Notes: a model not told the origin generated them from the sequence alone. Shown: positions 1 to 8,711, numbered from the stretch's first letter. The stretch: 64,000 bases of DNA from Endozoicomonas sp. NE40 (GCF_040549045.1 NZ_JBEWTB010000002.1:1953501-2017500); one strand, 5' to 3'. Numbers and translations are program-made.

Positions 1-2054
1 GCAAGACGCCGAGTGGTATTAACCTCTTCACGCCCCGTTCGGAACCTCTGCCAGGGACCAAACCCTGTTTTTGCCTTTTTTCCTTTTTTAATCGCTTCAA
101 AACGGTGTTTATTGATTCTCGTATTCACCTGTTCCAGTACAAAATCCACGGTAAAGAAAAAGCCAAACGTTGCCAGTCCTTCAAAAGAGGGTTTTGGCAT
201 CAGTGGCATGACTTCCAGCCTTGGGGCACCCTGAATACTGGACCACCCCAGTTTCAATCCATGAGTAAGCGTTGAATTAACCGTATCTTTTATCAGCTTC
301 AGCATGTAAAGGCCAACCCCGTCCTTGGCAACATGGGCAGCGGTTTCAGCGTGACGATTCAGCATTTCTCTGTCATTGCCATTGCTGGCCAGCTCCGGCA
401 TTTCCTGATCGATGATCTGCTGATATTCTTCCAGCGTCTGCTGTCGCTGTACGGCTGGTACGCCACTTTTTTTTGAAAGCTGTGGGAAAATACTTTTCAG
501 CCAGTCCGACTTGTTTGTGACCAGGTGAAATGCCCTTTCAGTAACTCTGGGATCATTGGCAGCCCGGTTAAACAGCGCCTCTCGCCGGGCAGGGTTCATT
601 CTGGCAAACCTGGCGTCCCACAAGTCACTGACGCTGTTTTCCCACTCCCTGTCCATTCGGCCAAGGTCTGCTGTAACAGTGGTATAAAGAATATCGTATA
701 ACCTGAAAGCCTTCCTGACATTCTCACGCCGGTGCAAATAACGGGCTCTACCTTCTTCCAGCTTTATTAAGTCATCCAGAGTGTGAGCATCGGGATTCAT
801 TGCCAGGCGGGCCTGTGCATCTTTTTCCAGTTCAGCATAAGCGTTATAAATGCGCGCAAGTGTTTCATGGCTGCATATATAACGCAGGCTACGCATAAAC
901 ACTCTGAACTTCTTCTCATCCAGCTCGCTGATAAAATCAAATTCGGAACCATCCAGCTTAAAATCTCCAGACATCTGCATTTTCTGAATCGCCTTAAGCG
1001 CCCGCACCATTCTCACGGCATGGGTAATGCCGCTCCAGAGAGCGTAGTAGCCAAAGTAGTAAACAAGGTTCAGCACCGCCGCCATACCACCACTGCCCAC
1101 ACCGAGAAAAAAGGTACTGAATAGAGTGCCTAACGTACCAATAAGGGCTTCTTTCTTGTTTCTGAGCGCTTTACGCTTTAACCGGTTAAGCAGGTCATGA
1201 CGGGGAATTTTTATTCCTTTGCCATTGTCGACTACCGTTCTGATGTACTGTTTATCTTCACGATCCAACTCGTAGCGGGTATTCCCCGGCCGCTCCAGCC
1301 CCGGAGGCGTTGAAGCGGGACTGCGCCGGTCAAATTCCATAAAACCGGCAGGTTTGTCTGGATAATCCATCTGCGCCCGTTCAGGGGCGGACGGTTCACT
1401 GAAGTGCCAGCGAATCCGGTTTTTGACTTCAAGAATGCGCTCAAAAGTAATGTCCCGGTCTTTTCGCAACTCCTGAGAGTCAGCAATTTCAGCAACAACA
1501 TCCTCAGCGGTTTCCCGGTCCACCCTGTAATGACGAACCACAGTATCAACAAAGTGAGGAATCAGCGCTCTCTCCAGAAAGCCGGTTGGCAGACTCCGGT
1601 CTTGAGAAAGAAAACGATAAGCCAACTCCGTGCTTGAGAGATCAATGTCCGCCTTGATAGCCTCCAGTATATTTGGCCGAACGGATCGGGAGCCTCCCGC
1701 AAGCACTTCGTGCTTTTGATCATTGATGGTCTTGCGCTGAACCTCGCCAATACCATGCAGGTGCATCACACAGGCAATTTCGTAATCCTTGATATTGCGG
1801 TGAAACTCATCGGGAATCCGGCTCCAGGCTTCTTTGCAAAATGAATCATACAGGCCCAGAGCGCGATCAGCAGAGGGTTTGCCAAACAGTAAGCGCTTAA
1901 CACCACGGGACAGGGAAGCCAGGGCTGAGACAAGATGCCCCTTCCAGGTCTGATATTCCGAAACTTCCAGCTCGCGGCTGTTCGGATTTGATAGGGGCGG
2001 CAATGCCGGAGATGGTCTGGCATCCGAATGGCTGCCAGCCCTGAATCTATGCAT
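1..2054 (-). CDS. Large hypothetical protein, 3' part beyond the window edge
   Basis: An open frame of at least 684 codons runs without a stop from about 2054 to the left edge, so the C-terminus is missing. I translated it by hand. The start at 2054 (MHRFRAG) has AGGGA nine bases upstream; an in-frame ATG at 2081 has no visible Shine-Dalgarno site. I do not recognise the family. There is no N-terminal signal peptide. The protein is mostly charged and helical, with a long hydrophobic stretch at about residues 300-345 that fits two membrane helices, and a shorter one near residues 620-640. A hydrophobic pair inside an otherwise soluble protein is seen in some secreted effectors or translocators, but that is only a guess. 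It lies downstream of folA on the same strand after a roughly 230-bp AT-rich gap. Confidence 0.75.
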   Translation of the reverse strand, partial: MHRFRAGSHSDARPSPALPPLSNPNSRELEVSEYQTWKGHLVSALASLSRGVKRLLFGKPSADRALGLYDSFCKEAWSRIPDEFHRNIKDYEIACVMHLHGIGEVQRKTINDQKHEVLAGGSRSVRPNILEAIKADIDLSSTELAYRFLSQDRSLPTGFLERALIPHFVDTVVRHYRVDRETAEDVVAEIADSQELRKDRDITFERILEVKNRIRWHFSEPSAPERAQMDYPDKPAGFMEFDRRSPASTPPGLERPGNTRYELDREDKQYIRTVVDNGKGIKIPRHDLLNRLKRKALRNKKEALIGTLGTLFSTFFLGVGSGGMAAVLNLVYYFGYYALWSGITHAVRMVRALKAIQKMQMSGDFKLDGSEFDFISELDEKKFRVFMRSLRYICSHETLARIYNAYAELEKDAQARLAMNPDAHTLDDLIKLEEGRARYLHRRENVRKAFRLYDILYTTVTADLGRMDREWENSVSDLWDARFARMNPARREALFNRAANDPRVTERAFHLVTNKSDWLKSIFPQLSKKSGVPAVQRQQTLEEYQQIIDQEMPELASNGNDREMLNRHAETAAHVAKDGVGLYMLKLIKDTVNSTLTHGLKLGWSSIQGAPRLEVMPLMPKPSFEGLATFGFFFTVDFVLEQVNTRINKHRFEAIKKGKKAKTGFGPWQRFRTGREEVNTTRRL

Positions 2055-2284
2055 ACCTCTAAATCCCTGAGATATTTTCATTCGGTATGACGAAGATTTT
2101 TTTATTCTTATTTGTACAAAAAAAATGTCTTTAAATTATATAAAGGAATAAAAAAATCTTTTTGTAACAACTTTTAAACTATAGATGGGAGCAGCTCAGG
2201 TCAGATTAGTGGTAGGCATAAGAGCATACTGTTTCTTCCACAGGAAAAGTGACAAAAACAGTATGAACTGAGAAAACTGGCTTG

Positions 2285-2794
2285 TTATTGAGCTTTACGA
2301 TCAAGCACCAGATAACTGAACGTCAAAGGTTCTTCGTCTTCAGACTGCATATCCTGTCTGGCTGTTTCAAGCCAGTCGCTTTCGTTAATGTCCGGAAAGA
2401 AAGCATCGCCTTCAAAGCTCTGGTAAACCTTTGTCAGATAAAGCCGGTCAGCCTTATCCAGAGCCTGTTTATAGATCTGCGCACCACCAATGACCATCAC
2501 CTCGTCATTGCCATTGATCAGGGCAATATCTTCTGCCAGTGCCAGCGCCTCGTCGAGACTGTGAACCACTTTTACACCCTCATGGTGCCAGTCAGCATCC
2601 CGGGTGATGACGATATTGGTGCGTCCGGGCAGGGGTTTGCTCAGGGAATCGAAGGTCTTACGCCCCATGATAATTGGCTTACCCATGGTCACTGCTTTGA
2701 AATAACGCAGGTCACCAGGCAGATACCAGGGCATTTTGTTGTTAATGCCAATCGCGTTGTTTTCCGCAACGGCAGCAATCATGGCTATTTTCAT
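2285..2794 (-). CDS. folA: Dihydrofolate reductase
   Basis: FolA reduces dihydrofolate to tetrahydrofolate with NADPH in the cytoplasm, supplying one-carbon units for thymidylate, purine and methionine synthesis. The 169-residue product has the normal family length. Visible hallmarks are the N-terminal strand MKIAMIAAVAENNAIG, the substrate loop MPWYLPGDLRYFK with the catalytic acidic residue (the Asp27 equivalent), the NADPH-binding MGRKTFDSL and the later segment VIGGAQIYKQAL. It lies 116 bp downstream of thiI on the same strand and may be co-transcribed with it. Nothing in the sequence suggests trimethoprim resistance, but this cannot be judged reliably by eye. Confidence 0.97.
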   Translation of the reverse strand: MKIAMIAAVAENNAIGINNKMPWYLPGDLRYFKAVTMGKPIIMGRKTFDSLSKPLPGRTNIVITRDADWHHEGVKVVHSLDEALALAEDIALINGNDEVMVIGGAQIYKQALDKADRLYLTKVYQSFEGDAFFPDINESDWLETARQDMQSEDEEPLTFSYLVLDRKAQ

Positions 2795-2910
2795 TTGTCA
2801 GATAACAGGTGAGTGAGTTTGGTTGAGTGTCATTGTGTTGGTGAAACCGGGCAGATTCAAGGGGAGCTGACAGGTAAACAATGCCCGCCAGCTGTTTAAG
2901 TTTTTTAAGG

Positions 2911-4371
2911 CTACTTTTTATCCGGATTAAACACACCCACATTATCATGACCCTCTTCACGAAGGTGCATGGCGTGCAACTGGCTCATAACGCCTTTTTC
3001 ACAGTACAACAGGTAGTGTTTTTCCCGATCCAGTTCAGCAAATTTTGTACGTAACTGGTAGAAAGGTACGTGCATCACTTCGCGATCCGACATGGAGAAC
3101 GGCTTGATCTCTTCTTCATCCGGATGACGAATATCAATAATAATCTCGCCCTGATCCACATGATCCACCACGTCCACTTCTTCACGGGTTAAGTCATCAG
3201 CGATAATGTCACTGACGGACACAGTACGACGCTCTGCGACTGCTTTATCAAGCAGGGCAAAATCAAAGCGTTCTTCTTCCGCTGCAATTTTTTCAGGCTT
3301 GGCTTTCGTCGTTGGATTTTTAGAGATAACGGCACAGTACTCAGGAATATTTTTAACAAACTCCTCAGTGCCAATGCGAGCAGAGATATCAATAATATCC
3401 TGTTTATCCATCGCCACCAGCGGACGCAACACCAGATGATCCGTCGCAGCATCAATCACCGCCAGATTGGTCAACGTCTGGCTGGATACCTGAGCCACCG
3501 CTTCACCGGTCACCAGAGCTTCCACGTGCATTTCTTTAGCCACTGAGGTTGCCGCCCTCAGCATCATACGCTTGAGAATCACGCCCATCTGGGAGTTATC
3601 CACATTCTTCAGGATTTCCTCAACCACCCCTTCAAAAGGGACAGTGACAAACCGAACATTATGGGATGAACCAAAACGGCTCCACAGATAATAAGCTACT
3701 TCTTTAACCGCCAGCTCATGGGCATGACCTCCCAGGTTAAAGAAACAGAAGTGTGTACGAATACCCCGCTTCATAGTCAGAAAGCTGGAAACCGTTGAGT
3801 CAAAACCGCCGGAAATCAGGGACAGAACCGGCTCCATGGAACCCAGTGGGTAGCCACCAAGACCTTCTCCACGCGCCGTCTCCAGAAAATAACGGTCACG
3901 CTTGATTTCAATCTTTACCGTCACATCAGGGTTCTTGAGCTTAACGCCTACCGCTTCAGTGTGGACATTCAAGCCACCACCCACCTGCTTTTCTACATCA
4001 ATAGACTGAAAATCATGGGTTCCCTGTCTGGCGCAGGTAACACGGAAGGTTTTGCCTGCCAGGCGCTCACGAAAAGCAGGCAGTGCTTTTTCAAGAATGT
4101 CGTCAATGGTTGTCAGGGGGTATTCTGTCACCTGCATCCAGTAGGCAACACCGGGAATATGACTCAGCTGATCCCGGGCTTCCGCCAGTACGATGGGGTC
4201 ATCAGAAGAGGTCGTCACTTCGATAAAATCCCAGGTACCACGAACATCTACACCCTCATCGGAACGCTTGAGGATGGTACGAATATTCTTCCGCAACACT
4301 TTAATAAAGCGCTTTCGGACCGGAGTACTTTTAATCGTAATTTCCGGAAACAGCTTAATGATGAACTTCAT
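2911..4371 (-). CDS. thiI: tRNA sulfurtransferase ThiI (4-thiouridine synthase) with rhodanese domain
   Basis: ThiI transfers sulfur to uridine 8 of tRNA and to the ThiS carrier of thiamine-thiazole synthesis. Order of domains: N-terminal ferredoxin-like and THUMP regions, an adenylating PP-loop (SGGFDS near residue 187), and a C-terminal rhodanese domain of about 100 residues. Both key cysteines are present: the one in PEYCAVISK and the rhodanese one in LLYCEKGVMSQ. A seven-codon-longer start at 4392 exists, but all family members I recall begin MKFIIKLFPEITIKS, so I place the start at 4371, giving 486 residues (about 482 in E. coli). A thiI gene next to and divergent from glnA is the arrangement I recall from Pseudomonas; here a secreted-protein gene lies between them. 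Confidence 0.96.
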   Translation of the reverse strand: MKFIIKLFPEITIKSTPVRKRFIKVLRKNIRTILKRSDEGVDVRGTWDFIEVTTSSDDPIVLAEARDQLSHIPGVAYWMQVTEYPLTTIDDILEKALPAFRERLAGKTFRVTCARQGTHDFQSIDVEKQVGGGLNVHTEAVGVKLKNPDVTVKIEIKRDRYFLETARGEGLGGYPLGSMEPVLSLISGGFDSTVSSFLTMKRGIRTHFCFFNLGGHAHELAVKEVAYYLWSRFGSSHNVRFVTVPFEGVVEEILKNVDNSQMGVILKRMMLRAATSVAKEMHVEALVTGEAVAQVSSQTLTNLAVIDAATDHLVLRPLVAMDKQDIIDISARIGTEEFVKNIPEYCAVISKNPTTKAKPEKIAAEEERFDFALLDKAVAERRTVSVSDIIADDLTREEVDVVDHVDQGEIIIDIRHPDEEEIKPFSMSDREVMHVPFYQLRTKFAELDREKHYLLYCEKGVMSQLHAMHLREEGHDNVGVFNPDKK

Positions 4372-4469
4372 GGTTCGGGCTACCGTGATCATGCCGCAGG
4401 CACGCTAAAAACGATGAGTAGTAAAGCCTGACAGCAAAATATTGAGAGAAAAGTGGCGGAATTATACAG

Positions 4470-4636
4470 AAACACACGGTTGTGACATATCCCTCAAATC
4501 TGACGGAGTGCTGCCCTCTGCCACCAACACAAAGGCATACAAATACCGACTGACGTTAGTAGTCCACGCAACTTCACGATACACTGAGTGCCGCCTGTTT
4601 TTCGCAACTGCAGAATCAGGCAGCACAGGCTTTTTT
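4470..4636 (+). ncRNA. Possible small RNA ending at an orphan terminator
   Basis: The roughly 560-bp gap upstream of thiI has no convincing gene but does have an intrinsic terminator on the plus strand. A weak promoter-like pair (TTGAGA at 4442, TATACA at 4463, 15-bp spacing) precedes it, so a transcript of about 165 nt is conceivable. A 72-codon frame here starting with TTG has no recognisable features. The boundaries are guesses. Confidence 0.2.
4593..4636 (+). terminator. Intrinsic terminator with nested stem and six T
   Basis: The outer stem GCCTGT (4593-4598) pairs with ACAGGC (4625-4630), an inner stem CTGC pairs with GCAG, and TTTTTT follows directly. No plus-strand gene is evident upstream, which makes the terminator an orphan. 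Confidence 0.5.
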
Positions 4637-4698
4637 CTGCTGGATGACTTTGGTGGTTAATTAAACCGGCTAAGTCCTACGACAGGTGTTTAAGAAAT

Positions 4699-4729
4699 GC
4701 CGAAAGCTGTAATGGCTTTCAGCATTTTT
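4699..4729 (+). terminator. Terminator-like hairpin before the secreted-protein gene
   Basis: GAAAGC (4702-4707) and GCTTTC (4715-4720) form a 6-bp stem around TGTAATG, extended by two outer pairs across one mismatch and followed by ATTTTTG. It may back up the terminator about 65 bp upstream. Confidence 0.4.
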
Positions 4730-4936
4730 GTATCGGTTATTTTTGAAAGGGCTACAGATACCATAAAAAAATCAGGCTAAAACGCCATTGATACCCTACA
4801 TTATTCTCTGTTTCACCGTCGGTGTACCCATTTTTGAATACAACAACACAATGGCTGTTCTGAATCAGGCACATGACGGGGGAAACGGATTTTAAAACAA
4901 TGCTCAGTCAATTTAGCTATGGCATTCGAGGGGATA

Positions 4937-6115
4937 ATGCTTTCGATAAAAAAGCAAACCGTACAGGTTATTGCACTTCTTGTCGCTATTTTATTTTGTA
5001 TGGCAGAAGCACACAGCCAGGGAAAAGGGAAAAACACAAAAGACAGTGAAAAGATGCCCCTGCTTCGCCAGGAGATGACTGTTGAGGAGGCTCCGGCTTC
5101 TTACAACGCATTTCGCAGAATAGAGAATCCGCGACGCTACAGACTGACCTTTACTATTCGTGCCTCAGACGATTTGAGGGATACCCGGGAAATACCCCGC
5201 ACCGTCATCATTGCGCTCCCGGGAAACCTTCAGCCGCCGGTATTCAACAGGCAGCCCCAGCCTGCTCAGCTGACCGCTATGACCCCATTTGGAATGGCAG
5301 GTTCATTCGACAACATGGGCGAAGGCACTTCCTGGATGGGCGCAAGTACTTCGTCGGGCTGCACAGGAACAGGCACAACACTAGACGATGCGGTTGAGCA
5401 ATATCGCCTGAACAACCTGCAACTGGGAATTTCTGAGTTAGTACCAACGTTTTATAATTATTCCGATGTGCCAGCCATCGAACTCAGGCACATAGAAGAC
5501 ATAAGCAGTTTACTACGTTTGCTAAGGGGTATCGGGTCAACAGCGTTCAGGCTTACTGACCAAAGAGATTATCTTCAGAATCTGGCGGAGACCTGTCAGC
5601 ACTGCGATCGCTATGGTAGCGAGGGGGTGACATTTGTCGGAATCAACGGATGTATCCTACTGGGAGCATGTGCTTTTGATGCATGGCTGTGTCAGCTTTC
5701 CAAAGTCAAGATTCTGACAAAACTGATAGCTGGTCTTTCTCCATTTGGTCTGTCTTGTTGCGGGTGCTGGTACACAATGAATCTCCTGGACGGAACACTG
5801 GCTTCCCGTACTGTCACAATCAGTCTGACCGAACGGCTTTCTTCTGAGGATGACTCGCTTGAAAGCAACTTGTCACCTGAAACCATTGAGCTGTTACGAA
5901 ACAGCCTGTCAGCTTTTCATCGCAGAGACCAGTGGCCTTTTATTCGCTCACTGGACTCGTCGTTATCTGATGAAGGCCAGACCAGAAGGACTTCAATACA
6001 CGTTGAGGTGCTGGCTCCGGAGACATATACTAGGTCCTCCGATATTCTCAACTATCTGGGGCTGACCAACATGGGCAATGAGGAAATCTCCTTTTCTGTA
6101 TTGGGGCGGGACTAA
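4937..6115 (+). CDS. Cys-rich secreted protein of unknown function
   Basis: The start at 4937 is chosen because GAGGGG stands just before it and because it begins a normal signal peptide (MLSIKKQ, a hydrophobic core of about 15 residues, then MAEAHSQ). A start 18 bp upstream has no ribosome site. The mature protein of about 367 residues is unfamiliar to me. It has an early beta-rich part, a Gly/Ser/Thr-rich stretch, then several clustered cysteines (CQHC, GCILLGAC, SCCGC) within two fairly hydrophobic segments around residues 230-285. Disulfide-stabilised periplasmic or surface exposure is plausible. It sits between thiI and glnA, which are close neighbours in related bacteria, so it looks like a later arrival. 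A decayed copy of its 3' end follows. Confidence 0.75.
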   Translation: MLSIKKQTVQVIALLVAILFCMAEAHSQGKGKNTKDSEKMPLLRQEMTVEEAPASYNAFRRIENPRRYRLTFTIRASDDLRDTREIPRTVIIALPGNLQPPVFNRQPQPAQLTAMTPFGMAGSFDNMGEGTSWMGASTSSGCTGTGTTLDDAVEQYRLNNLQLGISELVPTFYNYSDVPAIELRHIEDISSLLRLLRGIGSTAFRLTDQRDYLQNLAETCQHCDRYGSEGVTFVGINGCILLGACAFDAWLCQLSKVKILTKLIAGLSPFGLSCCGCWYTMNLLDGTLASRTVTISLTERLSSEDDSLESNLSPETIELLRNSLSAFHRRDQWPFIRSLDSSLSDEGQTRRTSIHVEVLAPETYTRSSDILNYLGLTNMGNEEISFSVLGRD

Positions 6116-6140
6116 AATGCCCCCGGGAGACTCCGTTAAT

Positions 6141-6220
6141 TTCGCTCACTGCACTCATCACTGTCTGATGATGGCGTAGAAGTATCTTCATACAATTTGA
6201 GGTGCTGGTTCTGGAGATAA
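6141..6220 (+). pseudogene. Decayed duplicate of the 3' end of the upstream gene
   Basis: This stretch aligns over its length with 5943-6025 inside the preceding gene. It shares TTCGCTCACTG, ATCTGATGA/GTCTGATGA, a TTCAATACA/TTCATACAA block and TTGAGGTGCTGG, with scattered substitutions and a small gap. The first part still reads as a variant of the parent (RSLHSSLSDDG against RSLDSSLSDEG) and then goes out of frame. It looks like the relic of a partial tandem duplication. Confidence 0.6.
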
Positions 6221-6291
6221 AATGCTTTTCGCCACTATGTGGCTGTTTTGCACCAATAGGATTCAGGCAATCCTCTTATACATCAAAGTAG

Positions 6292-6308
6292 TGCATCAAA
6301 TTAGTGCA
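6292..6308 (+). promoter_or_regulatory. NtrC-binding site 1 upstream of glnA
   Basis: TGCATCAAATTAGTGCA matches the 17-bp NtrC consensus TGCACCAnnnTGGTGCA at all but two symmetric positions. Its centre lies about 140 bp upstream of the start expected from the sigma-54 promoter, the position of the distal strong site at E. coli glnA. Confidence 0.75.
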
Positions 6309-6323
6309 TAAAAATGTCTGTCA

Positions 6324-6340
6324 TGTTTACTTTTAGTGCA
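6324..6340 (+). promoter_or_regulatory. Weaker NtrC-binding half-site 2 upstream of glnA
   Basis: The right half TAGTGCA is identical to that of site 1; the left half is poor. The centre is 32 bp from that of site 1, about three helical turns, and about 108 bp upstream of the expected transcription start. That is the spacing of the paired enhancer sites at E. coli glnA. A further half-site TGCACCA lies at 6249-6255. Confidence 0.5.
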
Positions 6341-6413
6341 ACATTTCAGGATTTCAGTAGAAAATCCTTCAACACTGCCGCACAAGAGGGCATGAAACAG
6401 TGTTTTGAAAAGC

Positions 6414-6429
6414 TGGCACGCTGTTTGCT
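6414..6429 (+). promoter_or_regulatory. Sigma-54 promoter of glnA
   Basis: TGGCACG-CTGT-TTGCT is an exact match to the -24/-12 consensus, with the invariant GG and GC ten bases apart. Transcription should start near 6440, giving a leader of about 136 nt before glnA. With the NtrC sites upstream this predicts induction under nitrogen limitation. Confidence 0.9.
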
Positions 6430-6575
6430 TTTCCAAATGCAGATCAGTCACACCTGTGGCCAACCATTGAGCCAGGCGGAAGATCATTCAATCGACTCAA
6501 CCCTATTGGCGTTGAAGATCAGAGCCAAAAGCGATGCTCTCAGTTTTGAGCTAAGTCCTCTGGAGGAAATAATAA

Positions 6576-7979
6576 ATGTCCAAGACCCTGAACCTGATCA
6601 AGGATCATGACGTTAAATGGATTGACCTGCGTTTCACCGATACCAAGGGTAAGGAACAGCACGTTTCCATGCCAATCAGTGAAGTAGATGGCGATTTCTT
6701 CGAACTGGGTAAAATGTTCGACGGCTCCTCTATCGCAGGTTGGAAAGGCATCAACGAATCCGACATGATCCTGATGCCAGATGACAGCAGCTCTGTAATC
6801 GACCCGTTCACCGACGAAACTACCCTGAACATCCGTTGCGACATCATTGAGCCTGCCACCATGCAGGGCTATGAGCGTGACCCTCGCTCCGTTGCCAAGC
6901 GCGCGGAAGAGTACCTGAAGTCCACCGGTATCGCAGACACTGCATTCTTCGGCCCGGAACCAGAGTTCTTCGTATTTGATGACGTTAAGTGGAAAGTTGA
7001 TATTTCCGGCGCATCCTACGAAATCAACTCTGAAGAAGCCCACTGGTCCAGCAACGCTACCTTTGCTGACGGCAACACTGGCCACCGCCCAAAGGTTAAA
7101 GGCGGCTACTTCCCGGTTCCTCCGGTAGACTCTCTGCACGACCTGCGTGCCAAGATGTGTCAGGCAATGGAAGACCAGGGCCTGGAAGTTGAAGTACACC
7201 ACCACGAAGTGGGTACTGCCGGTCAGTGTGAAATCGGCGTTAAGTTCAACACTCTGGTGAAAAAGGCTGACGAAGTTCAGATCCTGAAGTACGCAGTACA
7301 CAACGTTGCTCACGCTTACGGCAAAACCGCTACCTTCATGCCTAAGCCTCTGGTCGGTGACAACGGTAGCGGCATGCACGTTCACATGTCCCTGAGCAAG
7401 GACGGTGACAACCAGTTTGCTGGTGACGGCTATGCGGGACTGAGCGAAACCGCCCTGTACTACATCGGTGGTGTCATCAAACACGCTAAAGCGATCAACG
7501 CTTTTGCCAACGCCTCCACCAACTCTTACAAGCGTCTGATTCCAGGCTTCGAAGCACCGGTTATGCTGGCTTACTCTGCCCGTAACCGTTCTGCTTCCAT
7601 CCGTATCCCTTACGTGAACAGCCCTAAAGCCCGTCGTGTAGAAGTTCGCTTCCCTGATCCGACCGCTAACCCATACCTGTGCTTCGCAGCACTGCTGATG
7701 GCTGGCCTGGACGGCGTAAAGAACAAGATCCACCCTGGCGATGCTGCGGATAAGGACCTGTACGACCTGCCAGCTGAAGAAGCTAAGGAAATTCCAGTCG
7801 TTGCTGAAAGCTTCGAAGAAGCCCTGGCAGCCCTGGACGCTGACCGTGAATTCCTGACCGCAGGCGGCGTATTCACCGACGACATGATCGACGCTTATAT
7901 TGAGCTGAAGAAGGAAGAGTGCCTGGCTATCAGCCAGACAACTCACCCTGCAGAGTTTGACCTGTACTACTCTGTTTGA
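6576..7979 (+). CDS. glnA: Glutamine synthetase, type I
   Basis: GlnA makes glutamine from glutamate, ammonia and ATP and is the main entry point for ammonium under nitrogen limitation; the enzyme is a cytoplasmic dodecamer. The 467-residue product has the usual length for the GSI-beta type. Visible motifs are the N-terminal beta-grasp VKWIDLRFTDTKGKEQHV, the GPEPEFFVFD metal-ligand segment, EVGTAGQCE, the ATP-binding NGSGMHVHMSL, NRSASIRIP, and the tyrosine in LYDLPAEE that is adenylylated by GlnE in this subtype. A strong GGAGGA stands eight bases before the ATG. The upstream sigma-54/NtrC elements indicate control by the NtrB/NtrC pair encoded further downstream. Confidence 0.98.
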   Translation: MSKTLNLIKDHDVKWIDLRFTDTKGKEQHVSMPISEVDGDFFELGKMFDGSSIAGWKGINESDMILMPDDSSSVIDPFTDETTLNIRCDIIEPATMQGYERDPRSVAKRAEEYLKSTGIADTAFFGPEPEFFVFDDVKWKVDISGASYEINSEEAHWSSNATFADGNTGHRPKVKGGYFPVPPVDSLHDLRAKMCQAMEDQGLEVEVHHHEVGTAGQCEIGVKFNTLVKKADEVQILKYAVHNVAHAYGKTATFMPKPLVGDNGSGMHVHMSLSKDGDNQFAGDGYAGLSETALYYIGGVIKHAKAINAFANASTNSYKRLIPGFEAPVMLAYSARNRSASIRIPYVNSPKARRVEVRFPDPTANPYLCFAALLMAGLDGVKNKIHPGDAADKDLYDLPAEEAKEIPVVAESFEEALAALDADREFLTAGGVFTDDMIDAYIELKKEECLAISQTTHPAEFDLYYSV

Positions 7980-7990
7980 TTGCCCGTACA

Positions 7991-8016
7991 GATAAGGCAG
8001 AGAGTTCTGCCTTATC
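7991..8016 (+). terminator. Perfect 11-bp hairpin after glnA
   Basis: GATAAGGCAGA and TCTGCCTTATC pair perfectly around GAGT, 12 bp after the glnA stop. No T-run follows, so it may protect the mRNA 3' end or attenuate rather than terminate. A second small hairpin (CACTGA/TCAGTG) follows at 8021-8035. Confidence 0.45.
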
Positions 8017-8174
8017 AAAACACTGATTTTCAGTGTGCTTTCCAAACCCTGAAATGGCTGATCGTGGTATTTACCCGGTTAGCTATTTTCTTTTCTGACT
8101 ACTTAATTCCGACTATTCAACGGCCCTTCAGAGCAGTAATCTATTCCTATACCGCTATCCACTGGTAGACTTCA

Positions 8175-8711
8175 ATGAGAATAAAAACTCTGTCACTGCT
8201 CCTGATATTGATGACTGCGTCATTCAATGCCAGTACGCAGATTTACAAATCCATTGATAAACATGGCAATGCTGTGTTCACCGACAAGCCTTCCACTACC
8301 CGTCCCAGTGAACCCGTTACGCTTGAACCCATCACCAGCCTGCCAGCTCCAGCCAATACTCCTTCCCCCGGCTTCTCTGCTCCTGAGCCAGCAGAACAAC
8401 AGGACAAACCTGGTTACAGCGTTTTTTCAATCAGCAGTCCGGCTAATGATTCAACCGTTCGGGATAATGGCAACTTCACGATAACAGTCAGTGTCCAGCC
8501 CAATCTGGCCAGAGGACACCGAGTACGTTTTTTTATTAACGGTCAGGCAGTGGCAGGTCCACAAAGAGCGCTTAGCCATAAGGTCGAAAATATAAACCGG
8601 GGAACACACCAGATCAGGGTAGAGGTGGTTAGTCATTCAGGAAAAGTGATTCGGACAGCCGAAAACACCGTACACGTCCAGCGTGCTATTTTCAGGCCTC
8701 CTGCCCCCTGA
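8175..8711 (+). CDS. DUF4124-type periplasmic protein
   Basis: The 178-residue product starts with a signal peptide (MRIKTLSLLLILMTASFNAS). The mature N-terminus QIYKSIDKHGNAVFTDKPS has the IYK-x-D-x-x-G-x-x-x-FTD pattern of DUF4124, a short domain common in gammaproteobacterial envelope proteins. A Pro-rich linker of about 50 residues follows, then a beta-sandwich-like domain (about residues 80-170) ending in HVQRAIF. The function of the family is unknown. DUF4124 genes between glnA and ntrB are familiar to me from Pseudomonas-type genomes, so this is probably part of the ancestral neighbourhood. There is no strong ribosome site; the start is set by the signal peptide. Confidence 0.8.
   Translation: MRIKTLSLLLILMTASFNASTQIYKSIDKHGNAVFTDKPSTTRPSEPVTLEPITSLPAPANTPSPGFSAPEPAEQQDKPGYSVFSISSPANDSTVRDNGNFTITVSVQPNLARGHRVRFFINGQAVAGPQRALSHKVENINRGTHQIRVEVVSHSGKVIRTAENTVHVQRAIFRPPAP

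Noticed and set aside
4442..4660. 72-codon frame in the thiI upstream gap
   Set aside because: TTG start, no ribosome site, no family features, and a terminator lies inside it.
6314..6610. 98-codon plus-strand frame before glnA
   Set aside because: Overlaps the NtrC sites, the sigma-54 promoter and the glnA start; no support as a gene.
6540..8045. 501-codon minus-strand frame opposite glnA
   Set aside because: Shadow of glnA codon use; covers its ribosome site and promoter-proximal region.
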